Origin: Arabidopsis thaliana
Taxonomy: Eukaryota; Streptophyta; Magnoliopsida; Brassicales; Brassicaceae
Direction: 5' to 3'
DNA length: 64,000 nt
Assembly (NCBI RefSeq): GCF_000001735.4
Contig: NC_003076.8
Location: forward strand, 21,207,835 to 21,271,834
The notes under the pieces: generated by a model
The model's database searches: none
The model's input: the letters and a program-made list of their open reading frames with translations, nothing else
Told to the model about the DNA's origin: nothing
Translations under genes and position numbers: made by a program
In this document: piece by piece, positions 47,077 through 57,339 of the stretch
Numbering within the stretch: position 1 is the stretch's first letter
Layout of the letters: the number at the start of each line of letters is the position of its first letter

Positions 47077-49784
47077 ATGTCTAATGTATTAGACAAGACT
47101 AATCTTCATGAGCTCTCGATTGCTCCAAAAATTTCCACTCATGATGAGAAGCTTTACGAATGTACTAAATGCGGTATCTTCTTCCACAGGGATTCCGTCG
47201 AGTCCGCAACAGAGATTAACCCTCACGAAAACCTAGGAGAGGTAAGAGCGGTTGAAGACAAACCCAACAATGAATCTATCAAGGTAGACGAAAGAGGAAC
47301 ATGCAACTTTCATTTCATAGATGAACATCATGGTAAGGTTGATGGTATAAACACAGAATATGATGCGTCCAAGTTCAAACAGATTCTGGAAAATTACAGG
47401 TTCGTCTTTGGATATACATAATAGCTTGTCCTTAATTGAAGCAAACAAAGAAGTTTTAACAATTATTTTTGTCTCCTTCATAATTGTTTAGCAAGCTAAC
47501 AGAACCTAATCAACTTTTCGAGTGTCTCCCAAGCAATCTTCGGCCACCGTCAGACGATGAAGGTAGTGACGGAAAGAGCCATGATCCACAATCAAATGGC
47601 TTAGGAAAAACTGATTATACGGTCCCAACAATCATCCCACCAACGGTTTTGCCTGTGCTTCATGATTTAGCCCAACAGATGGTTAAAGCTGGTCATCAGC
47701 AAGAACTTTTCAAAACTTACAGGTCCAATTTCTATTTAACTTCTAACATTTAATAGAAACTCATTTTTTCATTGGATATGATAAAGATCATTTTCATAGT
47801 GTTTATTAATAATATTTTACTTTTCGTAATATTTAAGGGATATTCGTAGGGCAGTGTTGGCGCAGAGCCTTGAGAAATTAGGTGTAGAGAGACATAGCAA
47901 ATATGATGTTGAGAGAATGAATCAGGACGTCTTCGAGGCCAAGATTATGAATTGGATCCATTACATTCGAATATCTGTACAAAAACTCACTTCCAAAAAC
48001 CATAATATAACTATATACCTTTATAGATATAGATTGTAATGATATCCTTGTTGATTTGTTGACGTTGAGACAGGTGAAACTGTTATTTGCTGCGGAGAAG
48101 GAAATCTGCCACCAAATACTTGATGGTGTTGAGCCATTTAGAGATCAATCTTTTGCTGAAATCACTACTATTAGTTTTGGTATGCTTCTTAGTTTCGGAT
48201 ATGCTATCGCTATCAGCAGGAGATCGCCGGAAAAAGTGTTTGTTATCTTAGATATGTATGAGATAATGATAGAGCTTCAACCAGAGGTAACATGTACAGT
48301 ATCATACAATACTGCGAGTTCATACATAGCATATATGGGTAAATGTAAACGCAAAACAATTGAGAACATATTTTGGTGTATCCAACCAAATTTTTATAGT
48401 TGAATGATTTCGATCGTTATGAAATTTAGTTCTTTGTACTTTTAACTAGGAAAATTCATGTACCATTTTAAAGTATATTAAAAATGCTTGAATATATTCC
48501 AATAACGATGTTTATTCAAATCACTAGGTTAGTAACATTGATTTCTACAAGACTTTATTAGTTATTTATTTTCCTTTGATTGAAACTTGGAAGCATAGTT
48601 TGAGTTGATCTTTGGAAGCAAACCTTGTACTGAGATGAAAGAAGATGCACTGAATCTGACAAAGCTATTAGCTCAAACTGTGAAAGAAACTATTGCTGAT
48701 TTCGAAGTTGCTATTGAAATGGATGCGACTGAAACCGTTGTTATGGATGGATCCGTACATGCGCTAACTAGCTACGTTGCAAGATACGTCAAGTTCTTGT
48801 TCGAGTAAGTACTTTTTTCATACACCATTTCTAAGTGATATAGCTTTGCAGAACTTAACGTTGCTTCTGGAACTTGAACAGTTACGAACCGACGTTGAGG
48901 CAACTTTTTCAAGAGTTTAATAGTAATGATCCTGATACCAAGCTTAAATCCGTGATGACGGGTATCATGAGGGCTTTAAGGAACAATCTGGATGGTAAAT
49001 CTAGACAGTTCGAAGATGCAGCATTAACTCAACTATTCTTAATGAATAATGTGTATTACATTGTAAGAAATTTCAGAAGGTTTGGCTCTGCTTCTTCGCC
49101 TCGAATATCTCTAAAACAGAACCAAAACCTAACAACATGTTATCTCAGAGAGACTAACTATTTGTTCACAGGGAAGAAGCAAAGAATTTTTTGGGTGATG
49201 ATTTGGTTCAAACACATAGAAGAATCGTACAACAACACGCAAAACAGTACCAGACAATTTCCTGGAATAAGGTTTGAAAAATTTGCTCTCTAAGATGGTA
49301 AAGAGTCTTTTTTCTGATTAACCATTTCTTTATGTAGATTTTACAGTGTATCACGGTTCAGTCGAGTAAGAGCGGTCTGATAAAGAATGAAAGTATAAAA
49401 AAAACTTTAGTAAAAGAAAAATTCAAGACTTTCAATTCTCAATTCGAAGAGCTTCACCAGAGACAATGCCAATGGTCCGTTTCGGACGTTGAGCTGCGTG
49501 AATCTCTCAGGCTTGCTATTGCAGAGGTTCTTTTACCTGCCTACGGATCGTTTCTCAAACGTTTCGGGTACATATACAATTCAAGAACACTTTTATTTCA
49601 AAATTACTGTTGTTTCTTGTCCTTCAAGAAATAAAAATATGTTGTTGTGTCTCACTGTCTCAGGCCGATGATTGAGAGTGGTAAGAACTCACAGAAGTAT
49701 ATAAGGTTCACTCCTGAGGACCTTGAGCGAATGCTTAACGATTTCTTCCAAGGAAAAAACTTGGATGTGAGCCCAAAAAGATAA
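47077..49784 (+). CDS. EXO70A3: EXO70A3, exocyst subunit with replaced N-terminus
   Basis: Tandem paralogue of EXO70A2; the known Arabidopsis A3 acts in root tips and affects gravitropism through PIN traffic. Nine exons (47077-47399, 47492-47722, 47838-47976, 48074-48286, 48599-48804, 48882-49079, 49172-49271, 49338-49567, 49664-49784) give 586 aa. From SKFKQILENYR onward, exon ends and phases match EXO70A2 exons 3-11 one for one. The first 95 or so residues do not: EXO70A2 exons 1-2 and most of exon 3 are gone. In their place is a cysteine-containing segment (LYECTKCGIFFHRDSVESAT) and an acidic stretch. The core is intact (KLLFAAEKEICHQILDGVEP, LTQLFLMNNVYYIVR, FTPEDLERMLNDFFQGK). Intron 4 is 312 bp, against 75 bp in EXO70A2. 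Confidence 0.94.
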
Positions 49785-49999
49785 TGTTTGTTTCCGTTAC
49801 ATTCTCTATTTGCTTTTGCAACATTGTTATTTATGATCAGATCTTTTCTCTTTTGTTGTTATTGTGATTTTTTTTATTTGTAAAACTTATGATGGCTGTA
49901 TAAGACAACGAACGTTGTATACGGTTGATAATGTGGTTTTATTGATTGTGGCATTACCGTGTAATTTTAACTACTGTGTTGGGTCTACAAAAATAAATC

Positions 50000-50081
50000 C
50001 GTCGACAGCAGGGTTCGAACCTGCGCGGGCGAAGCCCAACAGATTTCAAGTCTGTCTCCTTAACCACTCGGACATATCGAC
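50000..50081 (-). tRNA. tRNA-Ser (anticodon UGA)
   Basis: Minus-strand 82-nt gene with a type II variable arm. The acceptor strand GTCGATA pairs with TGTCGAC and G is the discriminator. A box TGTCCGAGTGG, anticodon arm CAGACTTGAAATCTG with loop cTTGAAA and anticodon TGA, long arm GGGCTTCGCCC, B box GGTTCGAACCC. All are typical of nuclear tRNA-Ser. A T run (plus-strand a's at 49989-49993) just downstream could end Pol III transcription. Confidence 0.96.
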
Positions 50082-50322
50082 AATTTGATGAAATTACACT
50101 TTGAAAAAGATATATCTTTATTTTTTCAACGAAAGTGAGCTATTACACGAGAAACTACATGGTTTGCAAAGTATAAAACCCATGTCAATTTAAAATGTAA
50201 ATAAAATAGAAAAAAACAGTCAAGAACAAGAATGAATGAAACCAAGATCGAAAGTTACATAAGATGAGGAAATTGTTTGAATGACAATGATTATGGATAT
50301 ATAATTAGAAAAGCAAGGAGAT

Positions 50323-51395
50323 CTAGAGAGCTCGACTTTTGATGATGTCGAGACTCATCTCGCTCGGGTCAGTGGCTTGTAACTCCACCTGAATACCATC
50401 CAATTCCCTCTTGAACCTGTCCTTTGAGCTCGCATACACCATCTTCATCCTTACTCTAGATGAATCCGGTGACCTAACGTAACATACATATACATATGCA
50501 CAGTTTATCCATAACCATAATCTAAATATAACATGAAAAAATGTTCAAAGTTGTATTTACCATGCTATGAAGAAGATCTTGCTCTTCTGGATATTCTCAG
50601 CAGTGGTGAAGTCGAAGTCATAAACGGCGTAGCGGCATTCATTTGGCGGTAGGTAATTGGTGAAATCGTCGTAGTTCTCTTGGGGGCTTCCCAGCTTTTC
50701 TACCACCACTTGTTGTCCATCTATCCTGAATATTATGAACCTATAGTTTCTCTTCGCTTTTAGCTCCAAAAACTTCAGCTTACACTCGTCCTCCACCGCC
50801 ATCCCCGACGCCGCGTTCGCCTTTTCAGTTCATATATCAGTCAAGATAAAACAAAATGTCACAACACTGATACGTCGTTTAAACGTTATACATTTATGCA
50901 TTTTGCGTTTATATGTGATTTTTTTTGTTTCATCAAATTATAGAGGACGATACATTTTCATATTTTTGTAACATTTCTCGGACGTATGTCTTTAAGGAAT
51001 AAAATTGGGTTGCATAAAACATTCATCGTTAACATTTACAATAAAGTTCATGGAAAAGAAATTCCAATCACTCCTCTAGGAAAAAAACTGAAAAAAAAAA
51101 TACACTAGTTCCACAACAAAATGTATTATTTGCAAGAAAATGAATATATTTCTCTAAATTTCATATTCTATCCATCTCTATCATATTCACATCCATTTAT
51201 TATTCTTGCATTTGCCATTTGAATCCTTTGTTTTATTTGGACAAAAGAGAAACAGCAGTAATAACATGTCAACGTAAAGAAAGAAAACAAGCCAGCCAAA
51301 CAATCGAAGCAGAACAAGAAACAAAGCTGAGATTTCTAAACACACAACTTCATTACAAAGAAGAAGAAGAAGAAAGATAATAGAAAACATACCAT
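50323..51395 (-). CDS. ADF10: ADF10, actin-depolymerising factor
   Basis: ADF/cofilin that severs and depolymerises F-actin; ADF10 is known as a pollen isoform. Exons are 51393-51395 (the ATG alone), 50561-50820 and 50323-50473, 137 aa in total. The sequence [20 protein letters not shown] has the conserved N-terminal Ser region. [12 protein letters not shown] and [10 protein letters not shown] are typical, followed by [13 protein letters not shown] and the actin-binding helix [21 protein letters not shown] first exon ending straight after ATG is the normal structure of plant ADF genes; the first intron is about 570 bp. The start is fixed by the ATG|GTATG donor at 51393. Confidence 0.95.
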
Positions 51396-52723
51396 TGCGT
51401 TTGGTTGATGAAGGTAACACCTAAGACAACAAAGAGAAATGGGACTTCTCGTTATTTGGTTTTTTGTCCTCTTTTGTGGGACGAGAGATGAAGAATGAAG
51501 AAAAAGAGAAATGAAAAATTTGGGGGAATAAGAGATTCTTAATTTGATTTGAAGAGGCCAATGGAGACGAACTCGGACAACCATTAATACCTCTCCATCT
51601 TATAACATCAAACCACACCTTTTTTTACTCTCTATCCTTCAAATTCGCCTAACCATATCCTTTCTTTCCGGACGTTTTTCACACTAATTTTAGCATTTCT
51701 TACATCCTTATCAAGGACTATATGTTATAATTTGGTTCTAGGTGGGTTTTATTCGGTTTAGAAGATTATCTGTAACAGAATTGGCCGTGGTTCCATTACA
51801 TAGCATTGTTCTTAATAAAATAGCATTTTTTTGTTCTTACACAACTCTAAAAGGGAGATTAGAAAACAAAACTTCTGATATATCCTACAAAAATTGATGA
51901 CCCTTTTCGATCCTCTTGTGATCATCCAACGAAATTGACAATCTTTGGACCTTGTTTCTTTTTCTTCACCTCGACACTCTTCTGAGCTGAAACATCAGAG
52001 GTATTGATCTTCTTGCTGCTTAATGGATTCAAACTGGTTCAATAGAGATTTTAAAATTGGTTCTTTGTTAACCACAAAGCTATTGAATAGAACCCATCTC
52101 ATATACTTGGAGATCTTTGGTTACATGAAGATATATCCATTAAAGCAAGGACTTAGATATATATGATACTGGATTGGTTCATATGTGGATTCCTAATAAT
52201 ACTTTACTAACATTGGTTCAACCAAAAACTGCTTTCATTAAAGGTGAATCAAAACGATGGTTTTGGAGTCTGTGATGCAATTCAGTCCAAGGAAAAAGGG
52301 GTACAACTATGCTTTTTTCGTTATGGTTGGAAGAAATGTTAAATTGGTCCAACAAGACTATCTTCCATTGCATATAACATGGAGACTTTCAAATATTGAA
52401 AATTTGGAATTTTGGTTTAGGATTCACCAAATTCTGGAAGATAGAAACTAAAACCTGCCACTCGTAATTGAGGTCGTTTATTACATGTTTAAAACCAGAA
52501 GACCTCCTACAAATCAAGTTCATACGTAATAGTAGCTAACCCCACAAAATCATAACTCAGGAAATGTAAAGTCTTAACAAGAAGAAGGAACAACAGATCA
52601 TCATCCGTAGATTTCCTACAAAGCTATCAACGAATTCAAAGAAACTATCAAGTCACAACAACTGTATCTTCTTCTCAATAAAAGAAAGCGCAAACAGATT
52701 GATCAACAAGTACCCACAACAGA
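51396..52723. other. Intergenic ADF10 to mS34-like gene
   Basis: ADF10 5' UTR and promoter to about 51700, then a duplicated fragment of the zinc-knuckle gene 3' end (51718-52027). About 600 bp of AT-rich DNA with no clear gene follow; a 64-codon frame at 52257-52451 has no recognisable family. The 3' UTR of the mS34-like gene completes the stretch. Confidence 0.5.
51718..52027 (-). pseudogene. Duplicated 3' end of the zinc-knuckle gene (copy A)
   Basis: Near-copy of 53478-53791 in the same orientation. It includes the last coding segment on the minus strand, still readable as INTSDVSAQKSVEVKKKKQG and PKIVNFVG then stop, plus about 180 bp of downstream flank. It differs from the gene copy by scattered substitutions and small indels. 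No upstream exons or promoter are attached. Confidence 0.92.
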
Positions 52724-53369
52724 TCAGGCAGCTTGGACATGAGCAGAGGTTGTAGCAGGAGCAGTCTTTGACAGGTTTGGGATATACTTCCAACACCGTT
52801 TGTGAACTCCGCTTATCTTCTTTGGAGCTTCTGCAGCTCGCAATCCTGCACATGACAAAAAGCTTCAACTTTGAGATCAAGGAGCATAAAAACTAAACAA
52901 ATGAGGAAGAAAAAAGTCACCATCTTTGTGAACAATTCCCCAAGCTTTTCCATGTCTACCATCCTGCATTTGATTCCAAAATCAAACAAAACCCCTAATC
53001 AGATAAACAAACTCCAAATGATTTCGTTTACAGAAACTTTTTCTCAGCTTAAGAAAAATGTAAACTTTTCAATTTTCAGAGATGAAAGACAAGGAGAAGA
53101 AGAACCTTATAGAGATTGATCTTAGTGATTTCATAAGAGATTCCATTCCAATGAGCTTTAGCCATATGGTATCCGATTCCCCAATTAGGTAAGAACTGAG
53201 CAACTTCGATTAAGTTCTTCTTCTTTCTTCGTTTCGGTTTACTCGAATCGGAGCTAGGGTTTTCACTCGCCGGCGCCGCAGAGAAATTTCTTAAGAGATT
53301 AAGCGAGAGTCTGAAAGCACCAACGGTTTCGGTTCTAGAGATTGCTCTGTTAATAAGTGTCATCGCCAT
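52724..53369 (-). CDS. Mitochondrial small-subunit ribosomal protein mS34-like
   Basis: Short protein, probably AT5G52370, matching plant proteins labelled mitochondrial 28S ribosomal protein S34. Three exons (53106-53369, 52921-52963, 52724-52845) give 142 aa. The N-terminus MAMTLINRAISRTETVGAFR, followed by LNLLRNFSAAP, is basic and Ser/Arg-rich with no acidic residues near the start except one Glu, as expected for a mitochondrial presequence. The core reads LIEVAQFLPNWGIGYHMAKA, HWNGISYEITKINLYKDGRH, GKAWGIVHKDG and CWKYIPNLSK. Its leader holds a (CT)n run at 53386-53401. The two 310-bp direct repeats lie on either side. Confidence 0.85.
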
Positions 53370-53477
53370 AGTGTCGCTCTCTTCCTCTCTCTCTCTCTCT
53401 CAAGTTTCAGCCACTGTTGAAGATCGGCGACTGAGGTTGAGGAGGAGAAGCACAACTTTTGGTTTATTCACAAACAG

Positions 53478-53791
53478 ACTATATGTTATAATTAATTTGG
53501 TTCTAGGTGGGTTTTGTTCGGTTTAGAAGATTATCTGAAACAGAATTGGCTGTGTGGTTCCATTACATAGCATTGTTCTGAATAACTAGGATTTTTTTGT
53601 TCTTACACAAGACTAAAAGGGAGATTAGAAAACAAAACTTTTGATATATCCTACAAAATTGATGACCCTTTTCGATCCTCTTGTGATCATCCAACGAAAT
53701 TGACAATCTTTGGACCTTGTTTCTTTTTCTTCACCTCGACACTATTCTGAGCTGAATCATCAGAGGTATTGATCTTCTTGCTGCTTTTGGG
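53478..53791 (-). repeat. Source copy of the 310-bp direct repeat (copy B)
   Basis: Contains the end of the last exon and the 3' flank of the zinc-knuckle gene. It is in direct orientation with copy A about 1.75 kb away, and the mS34-like gene lies between them. Confidence 0.92.
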
Positions 53792-55227
53792 CTCTTCAGT
53801 GAAATCGTCTTCAAGATCGTCCCCACTAAACTTAGTGAGCTTTCCTCTTGGTGTAGCATCAAATCCTGTCATTTCAGTCAGGGAGATACAATTATGGTCT
53901 TTATAAGATAAATGAGATCGCATTCACTGTTCCGAATCACTTGAAAGAGAAACTACTTGACTAGGATCACATAATTAGAAGCTCAAGAATTGGAAGAGTG
54001 AGACAAAAGAAAATGTTACTTGAAGTCTTCTTTGGTTGGGCTGACTCTTGGTTGAATTTATCAGGACAGTCTTTGACGAGATGCGCCACACTCCCGCACA
54101 CTTTACAACACCCGCCCTGCAAAAGAAGGCCCACCAAATCCATTGTTCAACATATCAAAACTCATCTTCTATGAGGAAAAGAAAAGGCTCGAAACAAGAT
54201 TTGAGCATTGTACCATTGGGTAGATTCCATGCTTGTTTTCGGGACAGTTCTTGCTTATGTGCCCTTGTCCCTTGCATATGAAACAACTTGCAAATTTGGT
54301 CCCTCCTACAAAAGAATCAATACAGCAACCAAATCTAATCTTAGTGACTACTCTTAACAAACAAACAAACAAGTGACAGTATAGCCTCAAATACGTTTTC
54401 AGAGAATATAATGTTAAACTCTCTAAATAACATGAACTACACTTCAGATCATAAGTCAAATATCTGTGTACAGAGGTAAAAAAAAATACAAATTTCGATG
54501 CTAGGTTTCCTGAAATCTTGTAATATGAGAAAAGATAAATATTCCGGATCCAGAGAAGAGAAAAATTACCATCTTCCATAGGGTAAGGACAATGGGAAAG
54601 TGAATGACCAGTATCTCCACAATTGTAACAGAGCTTCTTCTCGGAGCTCTCATTGTTCTTTTCAGGGCAGTTTTTAAGACTATGCCCTCTCCTCCTACAT
54701 TGCAAGCATATCTACAAACAACAAAACCAAAAACATTCATTTTCTAGTAACCAACAAGTCTAGTGATCATCAAAGTACCAACATTTCATGAAAAATTTCA
54801 TCTTTGAGTTCATAAAGATTAAACCCTCAACTGATTCTAACAAGAGCTGCCAAAACCCTACTAAATCTAAAACTAAATTGAACTAAAACCCTAATCCCAA
54901 AACCAATGATTAAAGAAGAAAAGAACAAACCTTGTTTCTCTCCCACTCAGATTTTTCAGGACAAAGCTTAGCAATATGGGTTTTGGAATGACATATAAAA
55001 CAGCCTTCTCCAGGTTTCATACCAGGAACTCGAAGAGGATGTCTTGTGGAAGAGCCTGTTCTCTGAGGTCTATCAGTGGAAGATCCAGGTTTCTTTTTCT
55101 TGAACAAGCTTTTCTTCTTCTTCTTCTTATTAGGGTCCTTTGGTGGCGTTGGTTCTGCTTTTGGAAACAGCTCTGGATTAGCTTCCTTGTATCGCTTCTG
55201 CGCAAGTCTTCTCCTTTGGTTCACCAT
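53687..55227 (-). CDS. CCHC zinc-knuckle protein
   Basis: Nucleic-acid-binding protein, probably AT5G52380. Five exons (54931-55227, 54570-54711, 54214-54305, 54020-54116, 53687-53865) give 268 aa. The N-terminus is Lys-rich (PKDPNKKKKKKSLFKKKKP), nuclear or nucleolar in style. It carries five C-x2-C-x4-H-x4-C knuckles: CFICHSKTHIAKLC, CLQCRRRGHSLKNC, CYNCGDTGHSLSHC, CFICKGQGHISKNC and CKVCGSVAHLVKDC. An acidic/Lys tail ends KKKKQGPKIVNFVG. This layout resembles ZCCHC9/Air-type RNA-binding factors, so a role in RNA processing is inferred. Its last exon has been copied to 51.7-52.0 kb. Confidence 0.93.
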
Positions 55228-56446
55228 TGTTGACTACTGTAATTAGAGAAAGACACGATTGATTTCGCCGGCGGCGGTGGAGGCAGTGAGACGAGGAAGA
55301 CACAAGTTTGTTTGGTCGTTGAAGAAGCTCTTGCTAGGGGATGTTGTGATTTAAATGGGCTTCAATCATCTGGCCCACTGTTAATAGACCCAAATATTCA
55401 TATACCTAATCTTGCTAAGGGATATTGTGTTTTAAATGGGCCTATTTCAAATTTTAGAACAGTCAGAGTCAGAGTCAAAGTTTTGTTGGAGCCGGTCATG
55501 CCTAACTTTTTTTTTTTTTTTCGCTCATGCCTATTGCCTAGCTTACTCACATAAGCATAGCAAAACTTATCCCACTGTATAAGAACATTTCCCTAACCAT
55601 GTTAACAAGTATCAACTAGGGTCTAGGGATGGGCACATTGCCTTCTAATAAGTTCCTAAATATTTAGCGGTATGCATTTAAACTTTTGGCGTTCGTATAC
55701 CCGTACCCAATCGAAATATATACGTATTCTTTTGGTTACTCGAATGCTAATAAACATATACTCAAAAACCAATTGATTATGAATAAAGAAAACTAATGTA
55801 CATACTTTTAACGTAAGACATTCTAACACCTGTACTTTCAATTCGAGTATTTGAGATCAATTATTCGTTTGAGTACGAATAACCAAACTTTTGAATTTTG
55901 GTTATTTGAAATCATTTTTGGAGTATAGATACCCAAATTTCTACATTTTCTACTTGTTGCCATTCTAGTATCAATTAATGAACGGTACAGGATGTCCTCA
56001 ATATGAGCCATTGGTGATAGACATTACCATAAAAGGCCTTCAAATTTGGTATGAATCTAGTGGTTGAGTTCATCAACTACTGATTTTTAGCTTTATTTCT
56101 TAAAACAAAATGTTGCACTTGTTGTACAAAAGATATTTTTTTCTTTGAATTTAATTTAAACATTAAAAACCAAAAACAGAAACATATTATATATTTTCAC
56201 CAAAACTCAACATTTTATTCGAATCATATATATTATAAGACGTTACTTGTGTAAAAGTTACACCAGAACGCAGCCTACTTTCACCATCTCTTAATGTGTC
56301 GTGGTGTGTTTTTATGAAGTACATATATATAAGGACGCAATAAACGATGTAATACTAAAACCGTCGAACTAAACATAAATCTCTTAATTATTCTCGTCGA
56401 AAACTCATGATATCATACGTGTCCTCTCCATTTTCCCTTGCCTTAA
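55228..56446. other. Intergenic zinc-knuckle gene to PAR1-type gene
   Basis: The zinc-knuckle gene promoter (55228-55500) has site II-like motifs (aatgggct, tggccca, aatgggcc) and a 33-bp direct repeat with an 81-bp period (55330 and 55411). From 55620 to 55940, tacccgtaccc and ttcgagtatttgag text looks like transposon debris. The end is the 3' UTR of the PAR1-type gene. Confidence 0.5.
55330..55444. repeat. 33-bp direct repeat in the zinc-knuckle gene promoter
   Basis: cttgctaggggatgttgtg with ttaaatgggct (from 55330), and cttgctaagggatattgtg with ttaaatgggcc (from 55411). Each copy ends in a TGGGCY site II-type element. Confidence 0.8.
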
Positions 56447-57339
56447 TTAATACGGTGAAGGTGCCGGCACGTAAGGCATGTTGTCCATTGAAGTAGCCGG
56501 CTCAGGTGCTATCTCGCCCAACATGACTGGTCCAACCGGTGCAAGAGTGTCCATTGCAATTCCCGAGCTCCTAATTTCCGACATTGCTCTTCTTGACTTC
56601 CCTTCTTGTGATTCACATAGCTTTGGTAAATACACTCCTATAGCAAACCAAACAAATAAATTATACCATAATCTATTAGAGAGAGAAAAGTAATATAACC
56701 GTACTGGTCTACCAATATCGTACCTTCACCAGCAGCAAGGTTGAAGTAGAGATCGACTACGTTAGGACATTGGTTTAAGCATTTAACCGAGCAGAGTTTA
56801 TGTGTGAACTGAGATTCCAACAATGCGTCCGAAGATATACCTAAAGCTTTCCGGTCTAGACCACACGCTTTAATGCACTCGTCCGATTCAATAATGTTTG
56901 TGACCTTGTTAGCTTCTATCTCCGATGATCGACATGTGTACACCTCGATCCCGCTCCTCTTCATGCTCTTCTCCAAAACGCAACGTTTTCCAGTGGACGA
57001 GACCGCGAAGGCACACGTGTTTTCATCCAGATTCTCGCACTTCACATCGTCCCCTACCAAATTAATTCCAATGCTACTTAGTATTTGTACATGGAATAAC
57101 AAAAGAATAACATACCTTTGAAAATGTCTTAGTTAAGCTGAACATACAATCGAGAAAGCTAATTGGGATTTGTTAAAAATTTACGATGTAAGTTCAAAAT
57201 GTTTTATAATAGAACTATATCTAGCTTGTATGTGGATAACTTTGATATATAGAGCGATTTGAATAAACTTACCAAACGTCGTTTGCGAATAGATGGCAAG
57301 GAGAATCATAAAAGCTACGAAAACTGTCTTCAAAGCCAT
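56447..57339 (-). CDS. PAR1-type secreted cysteine-rich protein
   Basis: Photoassimilate-responsive (PAR1) family protein, probably AT5G52390. The molecular role of this family is unknown. Three exons (57273-57339, 56724-57053, 56447-56637) give 195 aa. The N-terminus MALKTVFVAFMILLAIYSQT is a clear secretion signal. The mature part has an even set of cysteines in the family pattern: KCENLDENTCAF, GKRCVLEK, YTCRSSEIEAN, DECIKACGLDR, then THKLCSVKCLNQCPNVVDLY, and LCESQEGKSR. The tail is Pro/Met/Ala-rich (PVGPVMLGEIAPEPATSMDN, ending PAPSPY), as in arabinogalactan-like ends. A minus-strand TATA box (TATAAATA) at 57453-57460 fits a start of transcription shortly before the ATG at 57339. Confidence 0.93.

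Noticed and set aside
52257..52451. 64-codon plus frame between ADF10 and the mS34-like gene
   Set aside because: No recognisable family and no promoter or splice support; noted only in the intergenic description.
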